Shown here piece by piece: positions 63,152 through 64,000 of a stretch of 64,000 nt of DNA. How positions within the stretch are numbered: position 1 is the first letter of the stretch; every line of letters starts with the position of its first letter. The stretch is from Lasiosphaeria ovina (Eukaryota > Ascomycota > Sordariomycetes > Sordariales > Lasiosphaeriaceae). Location: assembly GCA_033439765.1 (NCBI GenBank), contig JAULSN010000009.1:372001-436000 (forward strand). The letters run 5' to 3'. The notes beneath the pieces were generated by a model that was given only the letters and a program-made list of their open reading frames with translations, had not been told where the DNA came from and searched no databases. A program made the translations under genes and the position numbers.

Positions 63152-63229
63152 TTTTCTCCTGGAGCATACTCGATACCTTTTCTCCTGGAGCATACTCGAT
63201 ACCTTTTCTCCTGGAGCATACTCGATACC
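63152..63229 (+). repeat. 26-bp tandem repeat, exactly three units, in the 5' UTR
   Basis: Units of 'ttttctcctggagcatactc' plus 'gatacc' start at 63152, 63178 and 63204 and are identical. They end 10 bases before the ATG, so they lie in the likely 5' untranslated leader. Confidence 0.85.
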
Positions 63230-63239
63230 GTTGTTAGCA

Positions 63240-64000
63240 ATGGTTCGCACTACGAGCTCAACTGCTGGACCTATGGCAGCCATGTTTTTTGCGATGGTTT
63301 TGTGGACCGTCGCCAATGCATTCCAGATGGCCAACGGCGCCTCTGTCCCCCGCGGCGCCGACAATATATGTATCGACATGGACAATGCGAACCCCCCGGC
63401 CTTGCGATTTGGATACCCGACGGTATAGTCCTCCTTTTCCTCATACCCCGTCCCTCCCCCTCATTGACCTAGACGCCGCCTGCTCACTCGCTCCTTAACT
63501 ACGACGACAACAGTGGAGAACATCGGACAACCCAAACTGCCGGCCCCCGTTGGAGCTCGGTGGTGACGGAGAGTGCTTCCAGCACCTCCGGCCCGACAAC
63601 AACTGCTCCGCCTTCTGCCAGCTCAGTAACACGGTGCGCCAGTTTCTCGGCCCCCTCCTTAGCCCTGCAAGGCTAACATGAGTAACGCTGGCATGTCTGT
63701 AGTGGTTCTATGGCGTACCTATCGATACAATGGACGGCAGGTACTGTGAGAGGGGAGAAGAGTGCGGGCGAACCGTCTCGGTGGGTGTCACGGATAGCAA
63801 GACGATAACTACCGACGTCGGCGAAAGCTACACGGCGACGAACGCCACAGCAGATAGTCGAACGTATACGACAACTTTGGGCATCTCATTTGACATACCC
63901 CCCGGTATGGGTGGAATCAAAATTCCTCTCCCAGAGGGTTCAGATCTCACGGGATTGGGAGTTCCAAAGGTTGGCGTAACGTATAGCAAGGCATATGCGA
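63240..64000 (+). CDS. Secreted cysteine-containing protein, 5' part (cut by window end)
   Basis: Exons 63240-63422, 63514-63633 and 63703 onward. Intron 1 is 91 nt (GTATAG, CTTAAC, CAACAG) and intron 2 is 69 nt (GTGCGC, GCTAAC, TGTAG); both are phase 0. The first 34 residues form a signal peptide (MVRTTSSTAG, hydrophobic MAAMFFAMVLWTVANAF, NGA). Exon 2 has clustered Cys (NCRPP, ECFQH, NNCSAFC). Exon 3 has YCERGEECGRTVSVGVTDSK, then Thr/Ser-rich alternating strands (SYTATNATADSRTYTTTLGI) and a Gly/Pro segment (FDIPPGMGG). This pattern of conserved Cys followed by S/T-rich beta strands is known in hypothetical secreted proteins of plant- and insect-associated ascomycetes; function unknown. No stop before the window end, so it is incomplete here. 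Confidence 0.7.

Overview
The window looks like an accessory, repeat-rich part of a filamentous ascomycete genome (Sordariomycete-type; Hypocreales is plausible but unproven). Evidence: short spliceosomal introns (52-117 nt, GTAAGT-like donors, CTAAC/CTGAC branch sites, YAG acceptors), TATA-proximal promoters, fungal-type protein fragments, a terminal-inverted-repeat element with C-to-T/G-to-A decay like repeat-induced point mutation (RIP), and no tRNA, rRNA or CRISPR. Few genes are intact; most recognisable coding sequence is broken pieces of ordinary fungal genes. Many lesions sit in homopolymers, so some frameshifts may be sequencing errors.

Region 1-11.3 kb and its partner 23.5-26.9 kb form a patchwork. 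Exon-sized pieces of unrelated genes (DJ-1/PfpI, two NTF2-type proteins including a G3BP-like one, a DUF255 thioredoxin-like protein, an ankyrin protein, a HAD/NIF-like motif, a helicase-like motif, a coiled-coil protein) are joined in different orders and orientations. Several pieces keep their introns. The same linkers recur at many junctions: a CTG/CAG-rich Ala/Gly segment (six copies), a 'ttgcatgccttgcaatc' segment (five or more) and a 'gcatcgtcccaaat' segment. A related piece at 36.4-37.4 kb places an NTF2-like exon and intron in front of the start of CAF40/CNOT9.

Region 11.3-23.5 kb has little that can be named: a broken gene of unknown family at 15.6-17 kb and a broken copy of a DUF6589-like gene at 17.6-18.6 kb. 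Region 27-33 kb holds the 5' quarter of a BLM10 proteasome-activator gene, still with a TATA box and first intron, cut off by a TIR element present in three copies. Region 37.5-42.6 kb carries a decayed DUF6589-like gene converging on a decayed RecQ-family helicase gene, followed by short tandem arrays (42.8-43.1 kb); this resembles subtelomeric or mobile-element sequence. Region 45.1-47.9 kb is an LTR-element remnant with many short GC-rich repeats.

From about 49 kb the DNA is more ordinary: a degraded small gene (49.1 kb), a damaged SANT/Myb-like gene (50.6-51.6 kb) divergent from an intact 298-residue orphan gene with two introns (52.4-53.4 kb), a small helical protein exon (54.2 kb), a basic protein gene followed by an AT-hook segment (58.4-59.7 kb), a possible two-exon gene (61.3 kb) and the 5' part of a secreted cysteine-containing protein gene (63.24 kb to the window end). 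No common pathway links these genes. The coherent story is genome rearrangement and decay, not an operon or gene cluster.
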